A stretch of 62,988 bases of DNA from positions 1 to 62,988 of the forward strand of contig CAKUGF010000012.1 of assembly GCA_934654585.1 (NCBI GenBank), read 5' to 3'. Numbering within the stretch: position 1 is the first letter of the stretch; each line of letters starts with the position of its first letter. The stretch is from an uncultured Collinsella sp. Its GTDB lineage: Bacteria > Actinomycetota > Coriobacteriia > Coriobacteriales > Coriobacteriaceae. The notes below the pieces were generated by a model. The model made no database searches. It saw only the letters and a list, made by a program, of their open reading frames with translations, and was not told where the DNA came from. Positions 54,155 through 62,988 of this stretch are shown here, one piece after another. The position numbers were made by a program, and so were the translations under genes.

Positions 54155-55162
54155 ATGGATACCCCTGTTCTCATTTCGCATAAAACCGCATGGCTTGTCC
54201 ATCATGCACCCCAGAATTTGGTTCAGTCTCTTGCGCGGCACGACTACCAGATAGGCGCACGAGGCATCTCCACCCAGCAACGCGTTGCGCGCATACGACA
54301 GGCCCTTACCGACTGCGACATTCCGTCCGATATGCTCAAGACTATCGATATCTCGGTTGTATTCGAATTCGAGCGAATTCGCACCAAAGGCGTCATTTGC
54401 CACATTCTTGGACAAAATCTTCCCTACGAGCATATTGACGAGTTGACGCCCGGAATCTTCATCACCGACGAAGCCTTCACCTTCGTGCTCGCTGCCGAGT
54501 GGATGGATAGGGTCGAATATCTCGAATATGGCTATGAAGTTTGCGGCGATTATCGCATGAGGCTCAATCCCGCCGACCCTTATACCGAGCAACCAGCCAC
54601 TACCTCCAAGGATGAAATAACCGAACTGCTCGATCGGCACCCCGGCAAACCCGGTGCCACACGTGCACGGCTCGCGCTCAGGCACATCTACGATCACTCG
54701 GCCTCGCCTATGGAGACCGCTTCGGCAATCGCCCTCTCGCTCCCAACAAGCGAAGGCGGCGTTGGCATCCGAGGTATCGAACTCAACAAACCGCTCGAGA
54801 TTCCTCAACGTCTCTGGCATTGCGCCAAAGATCGAACGCTCAAAATCGATGCGCTTGTTACCTACAAGCGCAGGGAGCTCGGTATCGAATATAAGGGCGG
54901 CTTTCACGACGAGGTCAAGCGCAAGGGGGCGGATGCGGAACGAGAGGCAGTTCTCTCCCAAATGGGATATCGAATCGTTACGCTCACTTCGGCTCAGTTC
55001 AGCAGTCAGCTTGCCTTTCACCGCGCCATGAACAACATTCGCGAAGCACTCGGCATGCCTCGCTGTACCGACACCGGGTACCAGAGAAAACAAAACGAAC
55101 TACGCAAGGCGCTTATCCGCAACTGGAAAGGCATGCGAGACGAGGAGACACCTTCCGAATAG
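54155..55162 (+). CDS. PD-(D/E)XK nuclease-like protein (DUF559-like C-terminus)
   Basis: 335 residues. A C-terminal domain (about 225-305) shows an endonuclease-like core: Asp232 in KIDALVTY, Glu245-Tyr-Lys247 in GIEYKGG, followed by a helix and the strand YRIVTLT, as in DUF559/Vsr-like PD-(D/E)XK folds. The N-terminal and central parts (CHILGQNLPYE, YEVCGDYRMRLNP, SASPMETASAIALSLP) resemble a multi-copy protein family of Coriobacteriia of unknown role. The ATG at 54155 has AGAGG at 6 nt; an in-frame TTG at 54131 is less likely. The gene stands alone between two inverted hairpin repeats. Nuclease activity is predicted from motif only. Confidence 0.72.
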   Translation: MDTPVLISHKTAWLVHHAPQNLVQSLARHDYQIGARGISTQQRVARIRQALTDCDIPSDMLKTIDISVVFEFERIRTKGVICHILGQNLPYEHIDELTPGIFITDEAFTFVLAAEWMDRVEYLEYGYEVCGDYRMRLNPADPYTEQPATTSKDEITELLDRHPGKPGATRARLALRHIYDHSASPMETASAIALSLPTSEGGVGIRGIELNKPLEIPQRLWHCAKDRTLKIDALVTYKRRELGIEYKGGFHDEVKRKGADAEREAVLSQMGYRIVTLTSAQFSSQLAFHRAMNNIREALGMPRCTDTGYQRKQNELRKALIRNWKGMRDEETPSE

Positions 55163-55182
55163 CGCCACTCCCATGAGCTCAA

Positions 55183-55254
55183 TCCAAACGTGTACGTCAG
55201 CCTTCAAAGATGTCGGAAAATGTCGGTTTTGGAGGGTGACGTACATGTTTTGAG
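55183..55254. repeat. 72-bp hairpin repeat, right copy (inverted)
   Basis: TCCAAACGTGTACGTCAG...GTGACGTACATGTTTTGAGG, the reverse-complement partner of 53981-54052. It is also internally self-complementary but with more mismatches (CAGCCTTCAAA versus TTTGGAGGGTG). It starts 20 nt after the stop of the nuclease-like gene. Confidence 0.88.
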
Positions 55255-55261
55255 GGAGGGA

Positions 55262-55286
55262 CGGGCTCGAATCCCTCCTCCTGCGC
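55262..55286 (+). other. tRNA-Ser 3'-end-like remnant in inverted orientation
   Basis: CTCGAATCCCTCCTCCT on the plus strand equals the T-loop and 3' acceptor sequence of the adjacent minus-strand tRNA-Ser(CGA) (TTCGAATCCCTCCTCCT) except for the first base. It directly follows the right hairpin repeat. Confidence 0.5.
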
Positions 55287-55305
55287 GTTATTGAGATGTG
55301 CCCAA

Positions 55306-55336
55306 AAAGAAAAAAGCTCCCATTCCCGGGAGCTTT
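55306..55336 (-). terminator. terminator of tRNA-Ser(CGA)
   Basis: AAAGCTCCC / GGGAGCTTT stem with a short loop, followed on the minus strand by TTTCTTTTTG. Confidence 0.88.
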
Positions 55337-55347
55337 CTCAACCAAAA

Positions 55348-55438
55348 TGGCGGAGGAGGAGGGATTCGAACCCTCGTGACCTTATACAGGCCAAACGGTT
55401 TTCGAGACCGCCGCATTCAACCACTCTGCCACCCCTCC
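55348..55438 (-). tRNA. tRNA-Ser(CGA)
   Basis: 91-nt type II tRNA: acceptor GGAGGGG with CTCCTCC, anticodon loop TCTCGAAAA (CGA), long variable arm, T-arm GAGGGTTCGAATCCCTC, discriminator G and encoded CCA. Confidence 0.95.
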
Positions 55439-55448
55439 GCGTGGGGTA

Positions 55449-55477
55449 AAAACAAAGCAGGCTCGAAGGCCTGCTTT
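55449..55477 (-). terminator. terminator of tRNA-Ser(GGA)
   Basis: AAAGCAGGC / GCCTGCTTT stem with 6-nt loop, followed on the minus strand by GTTTTT. Confidence 0.85.
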
Positions 55478-55486
55478 GGAATTAAC

Positions 55487-55577
55487 TGGCGGAGAGTCAG
55501 GGATTTGAACCCTGGAGACGCTTTTGACGCCTACACGATTTCCAATCGTGCTCCTTCGGCCACTCGGACAACTCTCC
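55487..55577 (-). tRNA. tRNA-Ser(GGA)
   Basis: 91-nt type II tRNA: acceptor GGAGAGT with ACTCTCC, anticodon loop TTGGAAA (GGA), long variable arm, T-arm CAGGGTTCAAATCCCTG, encoded CCA. Confidence 0.95.
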
Positions 55578-55878
55578 GTTAAATGCGAAAGTCAGTATAC
55601 ACGAGGAATCGCAAAGTGCAAACAGAAAAGTTGGCTTTTTTTAAAACGCTTGGCTCCGTGACGGGGTTCAAGCGAGCCAAAAACGGACTCTGACCAGCAT
55701 GGCTGCAAGTAGCAAATTGTTCAAAATGGGTATTTATAAGCGACTCGGCAATGAATTTAATAATCTTTGACCGTTGTTGAAGACCACTGGTATGCATTTC
55801 GCGACCACAGCCTTGCAATTGCTGACCTGCGGTTTGATTTGGTTTGTCCCCGCAGCGCCGTATCTTGTCCACAGATCC

Positions 55879-55918
55879 GTCAAGCATTTGGTCGGCATTT
55901 GGTTGGAAGACGCATGAA
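55879..55918 (+). promoter_or_regulatory. 40-nt element shared with the adhesin upstream region
   Basis: 29/40 ungapped identity with 9114-9153. It is preceded at 55865-55873 by TTGTCCACA, the actinobacterial DnaA-box sequence, which may be chance. The 495-nt stretch 55578-56072 contains no supported gene; it presumably holds the rpsF operon promoter. Confidence 0.4.
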
Positions 55919-56072
55919 GCGCCGTGTGAGTATGGACATATGTGGAGGTCATGAGGTTGTAGCTGCATATTCTTGCAGCCTGGGAGGTTGAAAGATATTA
56001 TTACCAAGTCTTTTCCTGCTTCAGGCGCACCTTCACGACCTGAAGCCACATTTGCCCAGAGGAGGTGACAAT

Positions 56073-56366
56073 ATGAAGGCTTATGAACTGCTGTTCTTTG
56101 TTGACCCGTCGCTCGACCCCGAGACTCGTCTCGCTGTTATGAAGCGTATCGATACCACGATCGCTGAGGGCGCTGGCAAGGTCGACTCCGTTGACGAGTG
56201 GGGCAAGCGCAAGCTCGCCTACGAGATCAACGACCTCACCGATGGTGACTACACCCTCATCAACTTCCACGCAGATCCTACCCAGATCGCCGAGCTTGAT
56301 CGCGTCCTGCGCATCACCGACGCTGTGGTCCGCCACATGATCGTCCGTCGCGACGATCAGGAGTAA
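56073..56366 (+). CDS. rpsF: 30S ribosomal protein S6
   Basis: 97 residues with the S6 pattern: MKAYELLFFVDPSLD, then a helix, WGKRKLAYEIND, GDYTLINFHADP and RITDAVVRHMIVRR. S6 pairs with S18 in the 30S platform. The ATG at 56073 has AGGAGG at about 8 nt; the upstream frame is rejected. It begins the rpsF-ssb-rpsR-rplI operon, whose promoter lies in the preceding 495-nt gap. Confidence 0.97.
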   Translation: MKAYELLFFVDPSLDPETRLAVMKRIDTTIAEGAGKVDSVDEWGKRKLAYEINDLTDGDYTLINFHADPTQIAELDRVLRITDAVVRHMIVRRDDQE

Positions 56367-56414
56367 GACTGTCGTTTTGGACTGGGCTTGTGCCCCAAGA
56401 GGAAGTAGTGAGTT

Positions 56415-56867
56415 ATGAGCATCAATCGAGTGAACATCACCGGTAACCTCACGCGTGATCCCGAGCTGCGCGCCACCGCCGGCGGAACCCAGGTTCTGTC
56501 CTTTGGCGTCGCCGTGAACGATCGTCGCCGCAACCCGCAGACTGGCGAGTGGGAGGACTATCCCAACTTTGTCGACTGCACCATGTTCGGCACCCGCGCC
56601 GAGGCCGTGAGCCGTTTCCTGGCAAAGGGAAACAAGGTCGCGATCGAGGGCAAGCTGCGCTACAGCTCTTGGGAGCGCGACGGTCAGCGCAGGAGCAAAC
56701 TCGAGGTCATCGTTGATGAGATTGAGTTTATGAGCTCCCGTGGTGGCCAGGGTGGCTACGATCAGGGCGGTTACGCCCCCGCAGCTCCCGCGCCCGCAGC
56801 ACGTCCTGCCGCACCGGTGGCTACGCCGCCTGCGGTCGACGTCTACGATGAGGACATCCCGTTCTAA
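56415..56867 (+). CDS. ssb: single-stranded DNA-binding protein
   Basis: 150 residues. OB-fold at 1-108 (INRVNITGNLTRDPELRATAGGTQVLSFGVAV, NFVDCTMFG, LRYSSWERDGQRRSKLEV), then a Gly/Pro/Ala-rich linker (GGQGGYDQGGY) and the acidic tip DEDIPF that recruits partner proteins. SD is AGAGGAAG. It lies between two small-subunit protein genes, the usual conserved arrangement, so SSB supply is tied to ribosomal gene expression. Confidence 0.97.
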   Translation: MSINRVNITGNLTRDPELRATAGGTQVLSFGVAVNDRRRNPQTGEWEDYPNFVDCTMFGTRAEAVSRFLAKGNKVAIEGKLRYSSWERDGQRRSKLEVIVDEIEFMSSRGGQGGYDQGGYAPAAPAPAARPAAPVATPPAVDVYDEDIPF

Positions 56868-56939
56868 GGGTTGTTCACCTATTTTTGAGTGAGAGGCGGC
56901 TTCGGTTCGCCGAAGTTGCCAAACGAAAGGTATTTTGAC

Positions 56940-57206
56940 ATGGCTAATGATTTTTCTGCACGTCAGCCGCGTCGTAAGTACTGCCAGTTCTGCAAGGAGA
57001 ACACTGAGTTCATCGACTATAAGGACACTCAGCTTCTCCGTAAGTACATGACCGACCGTGGCAAAATCAAGCCCCGTCGCGTCACTGGCGCTTGCACGCA
57101 GCATCAGCATGACATCGCCAACGCCATCAAGCGCGCCCGCGAGATGGCTCTCCTGCCGTACACCGTCCCCGTGGTTTCCTCTCGTGGCAACCGCGACCGC
57201 GGCTAA
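56940..57206 (+). CDS. rpsR: 30S ribosomal protein S18
   Basis: 88 residues with [36 protein letters not shown] and [23 protein letters not shown], the S18 hallmarks. The two Cys of CQFC and a later Cys make this the zinc-binding-type form (C+). The ATG at 56940 has GAAAGG upstream; the longer frame is rejected. Binds S6 and 16S rRNA. Confidence 0.97.
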   Translation: MANDFSARQPRRKYCQFCKENTEFIDYKDTQLLRKYMTDRGKIKPRRVTGACTQHQHDIANAIKRAREMALLPYTVPVVSSRGNRDRG

Positions 57207-57221
57207 GAAGGGAGACGCATC

Positions 57222-57761
57222 ATGAAGGTTATTCTTCTCGATGAGATCAAGGGCAAGGGCGGCGAGGGTGACGTCGTAGAGGTCGCTCAGGGTTACGCTG
57301 AGAACTTCCTGTTCCCCAAGAAGCTCGCTGTTGCCGCCACCAAGGGCAACCTCAAGCAGCTTGACGAGCGTCGCAACAACATCGCCAAGCGCGAGGCCGT
57401 CCGTCTGGCTACCGCCAACGAGACCAAGGCTGCCTTCGAGGGCAAGACGGTCACCGTTGACGTCAAGGTCGGCGACGAGGGCATCCTCTTTGGCTCCGTT
57501 ACCGCCGCTATGATCGCTGACGCCATCAAGGCTCAGCTCGGTATGGACATCGACCGCAAGCGCGTCGAGCTCGGTAAGCCTATCAAGGTTGCCGGTGCCC
57601 ACACCGTTGCCATCTCGCTGTACCGCGAGATCAAGGCCGAGGTTGTCGTTCTCGTTGGCGTTACCGCCGAGGAGCTCGCTGCCGAGGCTGAGGCTGAGGA
57701 GGCCGCTGAGGTCGCCGAGGCCGAGACCGCCGAGGTCGAGACTGAGGCTGCTGCCGAGTAG
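57222..57761 (+). CDS. rplI: 50S ribosomal protein L9
   Basis: 179 residues. The N-terminal domain MKVILLDEIKGKGGEGDVVEVAQGYAENFLFPKKLA is the L9 signature; a long helix and a C-terminal domain (VEVKVGDEGILFGSVT, VELGKPIKVAGAHTVAI) follow. It carries a C-terminal Glu/Ala-rich extension of about 30 residues. ATG follows GAAGGGAG. A terminator closes the operon 30 nt downstream. Confidence 0.97.
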   Translation: MKVILLDEIKGKGGEGDVVEVAQGYAENFLFPKKLAVAATKGNLKQLDERRNNIAKREAVRLATANETKAAFEGKTVTVDVKVGDEGILFGSVTAAMIADAIKAQLGMDIDRKRVELGKPIKVAGAHTVAISLYREIKAEVVVLVGVTAEELAAEAEAEEAAEVAEAETAEVETEAAAE

Positions 57762-57793
57762 CATTTGCTGCAACGCAACAATCTTGTTCTAAG

Positions 57794-57829
57794 AAGGGCG
57801 CTCTGGGAAACCAGGGCGCCCTTTTGTTT
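57794..57829 (+). terminator. terminator of the rpsF-ssb-rpsR-rplI operon
   Basis: AAGGGCGCTCTGG with CCAGGGCGCCCTT (one mismatch), GAAA loop and TTGTTTT tail. Confidence 0.9.
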
Positions 57830-57985
57830 TCTACGCTCAGCGAGCGCCATGGCAGGCGTTATGGTGAAGTCCCAATTGCGGGACCGTTCATCCGTTTGGT
57901 TCGGTGATGATTGCCGGCGCGCGGTCCGTTTTGGGACCGTGGCTGATACTATGGATGCTCGCAAGCGATATGAATGAGGATGCTC

Positions 57986-59377
57986 ATGGCATATGACGAT
58001 CGGGAGACCGGGCTGACGGTTGAGGACCGTGGCTCCAAATTGGGTCTTCCCCAAAACCAAGATGCAGAGGCCAATGTGCTGGCCGCTATGCTGCTATCGC
58101 CCGAGGTGGTCGAAGAGGCCCAGGTCGAGTTGCAGCCCGATGACTTCTACCGGCCCATTCATAAGACCATCTATACCGCGATGGTCGATATGTACAACAG
58201 CCGCATTCCCATCGACTCTATCTCGCTGATCGATTACCTGCGCAGCATCAACAAGCTCGATGCCGTGGGCGGCGAGGCGTACATTTTGGAGCTGATGGGC
58301 CAGACCCTGTCGCTCGTGAACTGGCAACACCACGCCGCCATCGTTCGCCGCGACTCGATGCTGCGCGAGCTGATCGGCGCCACCAACGAGATCAACGCGC
58401 TGGCCTATAACGCCCCCACCGACACCAAGGAAGTCGTGGAGCTGGCCGAGAGCAAGCTGCTCAAGGTCACGGCGCGCGAGGTCAAGTCGAGCTACAAGAC
58501 GCTGACCGAGTTTATGGTCGAGGCCTATAACGAGGCCGAGGAAGTGTGCCAGGCCGGTGGTCAGGCCGCGGGCGTGCCCACGGGCTTCCCGTCGCTCGAC
58601 CGTATGCTCATGGGCTTCCGCGAGGGCCAGCTCATCATCATCGGCGCCCGCCCTGCTGTGGGTAAGACCTCGTTCGCTCTGAACCTGGCGCTCAACGCCG
58701 CCGCTGCAGGCTATACCGTCGGCTTCTTCTCGTTGGAGATGTCGGGCAAGGAAATTGCCCAGCGCCTGATTTGCGCCTATGCCATGATCTCGATCAGCGA
58801 CTTCCGTACGGGCCGCATTAGCCCCGAGCAGTGGGCCAATATCAACGAGGCCACGCAGACCTTGTCTAAGCTCGACATCCTGATTGACGATACGCCCGGC
58901 ACTACGGTGACCGAGATCCGCGCTAAGAGCCGCCGCATGCTCCACAACAAGGAGAAGGCCATCATCATCCTGGACTACCTGCAGCTGGTGAGTCCTCCAC
59001 CGGGACGTCGTTCCGAGAGCCGCACCGTCGAGGTCTCTGAGATGTCGCGAGGTCTGAAGATTATGGCCAAGGAGCTCAAGATTCCGCTGATCGCGCTGTC
59101 GCAGCTGTCGCGTCAGGTCGAGTCCCGTACCGGCAAGCGCCCGCAGCTGTCCGACCTGCGTGAATCGGGCTCCATCGAGCAGGACGCCGACATCGTTATG
59201 TTCTTGGACCGTTCCGCCGATGAGGCCGAGGCCTCGCGTGACGATCGACCCGACGAGGGCGTTACGCGTATCGTCGTGGCCAAGAACCGTTCGGGCCCGA
59301 TCGGCGACGTCGACCTGATGTTCCTGCCGGCATCCACCAAGTTCTATGAGCTTGATGGGGCGCATACCGAGGAGTAG
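57986..59377 (+). CDS. dnaB: replicative DNA helicase DnaB
   Basis: 463-residue hexameric helicase. The N-terminal primase-binding domain begins after a 20-residue tail at LPQNQDAEANVLAAMLLSPE. The RecA-like domain has Walker A GARPAVGKTS, FSLEMSG, Walker B IIILDYLQL, and SQLSRQVE plus the RSGPIGDV arginine finger region. There is no intein. The ATG at 57986 has GAGGA at 5 nt; in-frame ATGs upstream (57974, 57980) are less well spaced. It follows rplI, as in many Gram-positives, and its likely loader is the DciA-like protein at 34.3 kb. Confidence 0.96.
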   Translation: MAYDDRETGLTVEDRGSKLGLPQNQDAEANVLAAMLLSPEVVEEAQVELQPDDFYRPIHKTIYTAMVDMYNSRIPIDSISLIDYLRSINKLDAVGGEAYILELMGQTLSLVNWQHHAAIVRRDSMLRELIGATNEINALAYNAPTDTKEVVELAESKLLKVTAREVKSSYKTLTEFMVEAYNEAEEVCQAGGQAAGVPTGFPSLDRMLMGFREGQLIIIGARPAVGKTSFALNLALNAAAAGYTVGFFSLEMSGKEIAQRLICAYAMISISDFRTGRISPEQWANINEATQTLSKLDILIDDTPGTTVTEIRAKSRRMLHNKEKAIIILDYLQLVSPPPGRRSESRTVEVSEMSRGLKIMAKELKIPLIALSQLSRQVESRTGKRPQLSDLRESGSIEQDADIVMFLDRSADEAEASRDDRPDEGVTRIVVAKNRSGPIGDVDLMFLPASTKFYELDGAHTEE

Positions 59378-59461
59378 GACAGGCGCCCGTTGCACGGGTA
59401 TACTGGGAATGTTTTGTGCTTCTGCGCGCCAGCGTGGCGCGTAGACAGTCCATGAATGTAA

Positions 59462-60757
<1,296 letters not shown>

Positions 60758-60779
60758 TCGGCACTATTCGGTTATTGCG

Positions 60780-60826
60780 ATATACCCCTTCGCAGCCCAA
60801 GAGGGCGGCCGAGGGGTATATTTGCT
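60780..60826 (+). terminator. hairpin after purA
   Basis: Stem ATATACCCCT / AGGGGTATAT with a 22-nt GC-rich loop, then TTTGCTTGT. It may be a terminator or an attenuator before purD. Confidence 0.65.
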
Positions 60827-60877
60827 TGTAATGGGCCCGCATGGTTGGCGGGCCGTTCATCCATAGAGGAGGCACCC

Positions 60878-62182
60878 TTGAAGGCGGACACTCAAACCAT
60901 CGACATCCTGTTGTTGGGCAGCGGCGGCCGCGAGCACGCTTTGGCAGCAAAGCTCGCAGCATCACCGCGCGCCGGCAAGCTCTACATCGCGCCGGGTAAC
61001 GGCGGTACCGCGAGCTGTGGCGAGAACGTTGTTCTCGACGATTGCGATCCTGCAGCCGTGGCGGCATTTGCGCAGAGCCACGGATGCGGACTCGTGGTGA
61101 TTGGCCCCGAGGCCCCGCTCGTGGTGGGCGTGGCCGACGCCGTGCGTGCGGCGGGCATTCCCTGCTTTGGCCCGGGTGCCGAGGGCGCCCAGATGGAGGG
61201 CTCCAAGCTGTTCTCCAAGCAGCTCATGGAGCGCGCCGGTATCCCGACGGCCGCCTATGGCTCGTTTACCGATGAGGCCTCGGCTCTTGCCTATGTGCGC
61301 GAGCAGGGCGCACCGCTGGTCGTGAAGGCCGACGGTCTTGCGGCAGGCAAGGGCGTTATCGTGGCAACCGAGCTCTCGCAGGCCGAGGAGGCCGTGCGCG
61401 AGTGCTTTGGCGGCACTTTCGGTGACGCCGGCAACACCGTGATAATTGAGGAGATGCTGGTTGGCCCCGAGTGTTCGCTGCTGGCCTTTACCGACGGCAA
61501 GACCGTGCGCCCCATGGCTACCTCGCAGGACCACAAGCGTGCGCTTGAGGGCGACAAGGGCCCCAACACCGGCGGCATGGGCGTCTACAGCCCGGTGCCC
61601 ATCGTGACCGACGAGGAGCACGCCACCATGGTGGCGGTCATGGAGCAGACTGTGGCCGAGCTCGCTGCCGAGGGTATCGACTACCGCGGCTGCCTGTACG
61701 GCGGCTTTATGCTCACGCCTGCCGGCCCCAAGGTGCTGGAGTTCAACGCCCGCTTTGGCGACCCCGAGACGCAGGTCGTGCTGCCGCGCCTTAAGAACGA
61801 CTTGGTCGAGGTCATGCTGGCCTGCGCTAACTGCGAACTCGATCAGATTGAGCTCGACTGGCGCGACGAGTGGGCCGTGGCTGTCGTCCTGACGAGCGCT
61901 GGTTACCCCGGCAGCCACGAGAAGGGCAAGGTCATCACCGGTATCGCCGACGCCGAGTCTATGGAGAACGTAACCGTGTATCACGCCGGTACTGCTGTGG
62001 TGGATGGCCAGCTCGTGACCAACGGCGGCCGCGTACTTGCCGTGACCGCGCTGGGCGACACGTTCGAGAACGCCCGCAACCTTGCCTACGAGGCCTGCGA
62101 GAAGATTGATTTTGAGGGCAAGACCCTGCGTCACGACATTGGCCTGCGCGCGCTGCGCGGCCGCGACGCCTGGGATGCCTAA
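60878..62182 (+). CDS. purD: phosphoribosylamine-glycine ligase (GAR synthetase)
   Basis: 434 residues. ATP-grasp enzyme for step two of purine synthesis. Motifs: LLLGSGGREHALA at the N-terminus, GPEAPLVVG, VKADGLAAGKGV (ATP-grasp lysine), YGGFMLT, FNARFGDPETQ. The open frame could begin at 60845, but AGAGGAGG is correctly placed for a TTG at 60878, so I used that start. Preceded by the purA hairpin and followed after 21 nt by the NUDIX gene, likely in the same transcript. Confidence 0.95.
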   Translation: MKADTQTIDILLLGSGGREHALAAKLAASPRAGKLYIAPGNGGTASCGENVVLDDCDPAAVAAFAQSHGCGLVVIGPEAPLVVGVADAVRAAGIPCFGPGAEGAQMEGSKLFSKQLMERAGIPTAAYGSFTDEASALAYVREQGAPLVVKADGLAAGKGVIVATELSQAEEAVRECFGGTFGDAGNTVIIEEMLVGPECSLLAFTDGKTVRPMATSQDHKRALEGDKGPNTGGMGVYSPVPIVTDEEHATMVAVMEQTVAELAAEGIDYRGCLYGGFMLTPAGPKVLEFNARFGDPETQVVLPRLKNDLVEVMLACANCELDQIELDWRDEWAVAVVLTSAGYPGSHEKGKVITGIADAESMENVTVYHAGTAVVDGQLVTNGGRVLAVTALGDTFENARNLAYEACEKIDFEGKTLRHDIGLRALRGRDAWDA

Positions 62183-62203
62183 AATCCGAGAGGAATGAGA
62201 CGG

Positions 62204-62899
62204 ATGGACGAGAAGAACGAAGAGCTCGTGGACGCGCAGATCGTCGAGCAGGACGGCCGCACGTATGGGCACGCCGAGGGCGAGCCGGGTGGCGAGGTCG
62301 TCGATGAGCCGGTGCTGGTGCTGGGTGACGACGACCCGCACGATGCCGAGCTGCACGAGAAGATTCTTTCGGAGGAATGCGCCTGGAAAGGCAAGATCCT
62401 CGACGTCCACCGTCTTGAGGTTGAGCTGCCCAACGGTCACCGTAGCGCCCGCGACATCATTCGCCATCCGGGCGCGGCGGCCGTCGTGGCGCTGACCGAG
62501 AGCGGCAAGATCGTGCTGGTGCGTCAGTACCGCACCGCCATTGACCGCGTGACGGTCGAGATTCCCGCCGGCAAGCTCGATCCGGGTGAGGATCCGCTCG
62601 ATTGCGCCAAGCGTGAGCTGCACGAGGAGACGGGCTTTAGGGCCGGCCGCATTCGCTTTTTGACGTCGATTGTCACGACCTGCGGCTTCTGCGACGAGAT
62701 CATTCACATCTACTTGGCTACGAAGCTCGAGTTCGACGCGCCCAACCCCGACGACGATGAGTTCGTCAACGTTGACCTGGTGCCGCTGCACGAGCTGATC
62801 GACGCCGTGCTCGACGGCAAGATCGAGGATGCCAAGACCGTCGTGGGCGCCTTGGCCTGCGACAGCATCGCGCACAGGCTAGGCGGGGCTGAGCTTTAG
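62204..62899 (+). CDS. NUDIX hydrolase, ADP-ribose pyrophosphatase-like
   Basis: 231 residues. The Nudix box is GKLDPGEDPLDCAKRELHEE followed by TGF, which fits GX5EX7REUXEEXGU. The stretch AVVALTESGKIVLVRQYR and a Tyr/Ile-rich FCDEIIHIYLATKL after the box match ADP-ribose/nucleoside-diphosphate-sugar hydrolases (NudF-like). An unusual acidic extension of about 55 residues precedes the normal N-terminus. ATGs at 62195 and 62204 are possible; AGAGG spacing favours 62204. It lies 21 nt after purD and may be coexpressed. Confidence 0.88.
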   Translation: MDEKNEELVDAQIVEQDGRTYGHAEGEPGGEVVDEPVLVLGDDDPHDAELHEKILSEECAWKGKILDVHRLEVELPNGHRSARDIIRHPGAAAVVALTESGKIVLVRQYRTAIDRVTVEIPAGKLDPGEDPLDCAKRELHEETGFRAGRIRFLTSIVTTCGFCDEIIHIYLATKLEFDAPNPDDDEFVNVDLVPLHELIDAVLDGKIEDAKTVVGALACDSIAHRLGGAEL

Positions 62900-62984
62900 C
62901 AAGCGGGGGCGACCTCGCAGGTTTGTATAAGTCAGCGAAAGTGCTCCATTTGAGGCAAGGTGGCCTGAAAGAGGAGGGAAGCGT

Positions 62985-62988
62985 ATGG
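62985..62988 (+). CDS. start of a further gene, cut by the window end
   Basis: AGAGGAGGG, an excellent Shine-Dalgarno sequence, precedes the ATG at 62985 by 6-7 nt. Nothing of the product can be read. The 85 nt after the NUDIX stop (62900-62984) otherwise hold no visible feature apart from TTGTATAAG, a possible -10 like word. Confidence 0.5.

Noticed and set aside
53969..55266. target-site duplication around the nuclease unit
   Set aside because: Only a short GGG-type match is seen at the two outer ends (GTAGGG and GAGGGA), too little to call.
44325..55835. 13-mer TGACCTGCGGTTT at 44325 and 55823
   Set aside because: A repeated 13-mer is expected many times by chance in 63 kb, and the flanks are unrelated.

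Overview
The window looks like a chromosomal segment spanning the replication origin of a Gram-positive actinomycete of the class Coriobacteriia, most likely Collinsella or a close relative. This rests on gene order (rpmH-rnpA-yidD-yidC-khpB-rsmG-parA-parB on one side of the origin, dnaA-dnaN-recF-dciA-gyrB-gyrA on the other), moderately high GC in most genes, a pair of WYL-domain regulators, sortase-anchored pilin-like proteins and the small hypothetical proteins. The species call is an inference from gene content; no search was run. Transcription switches from mostly minus to mostly plus at about 28.5-28.8 kb, as expected at an origin.

Layout. 0-8.4 kb: partial tRNA-Lys, an M29 aminopeptidase, purC with a downstream membrane-protein gene, an OmpR-type two-component system, a Tat lipoprotein with a TSCPD-like partner, and purB. 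8.5-8.9 kb: tRNA-Gly(CCC) beside partial duplicates of its own 3' end. 9.2-12.7 kb: a large thioester-domain, LPXTG-anchored adhesin. 12.7-23.2 kb: a degenerate M28-type membrane protein with a huge acidic insert, two WYL regulators, a DnaQ-DinG type helicase, ddl and rlmN. 23.4-28.5 kb: the AT-richer parAB locus with three perfect parS sites, then rsmG, khpB, yidC, yidD, rnpA and rpmH.

28.5-40 kb: two intergenic regions with candidate DnaA boxes flank a gene for a GHKL ATPase with a Gln/Pro/Tyr-rich linker and winged helix, followed by dnaA, dnaN, recF, a DciA-like gene, gyrB and gyrA. 40-40.7 kb: a tRNA-Ile/Ala/Ile cluster between two long palindromic elements. 40.7-44.1 kb: a bifunctional-nuclease-domain gene, two small genes and typA. 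44.5-51.8 kb: three sortase-substrate pilin-like genes without a sortase, bounded by inverted copies of a 29-bp hairpin. 51.9-55.3 kb: a bactofilin-like membrane protein, a TRIC-like channel, and a PD-(D/E)XK nuclease-like gene flanked by inverted 72-bp hairpin repeats next to two tRNA-Ser genes. 56-63 kb: rpsF-ssb-rpsR-rplI, dnaB, purA, purD and a NUDIX hydrolase.

The most promising candidates for undescribed biology are the GHKL ATPase cotranscribed with dnaA, the inverted-repeat-bounded nuclease gene, and the membrane pseudo-peptidase with its disordered insert. All starts were chosen by eye from Shine-Dalgarno spacing; all functional calls come from recognised motifs, not from database searches.
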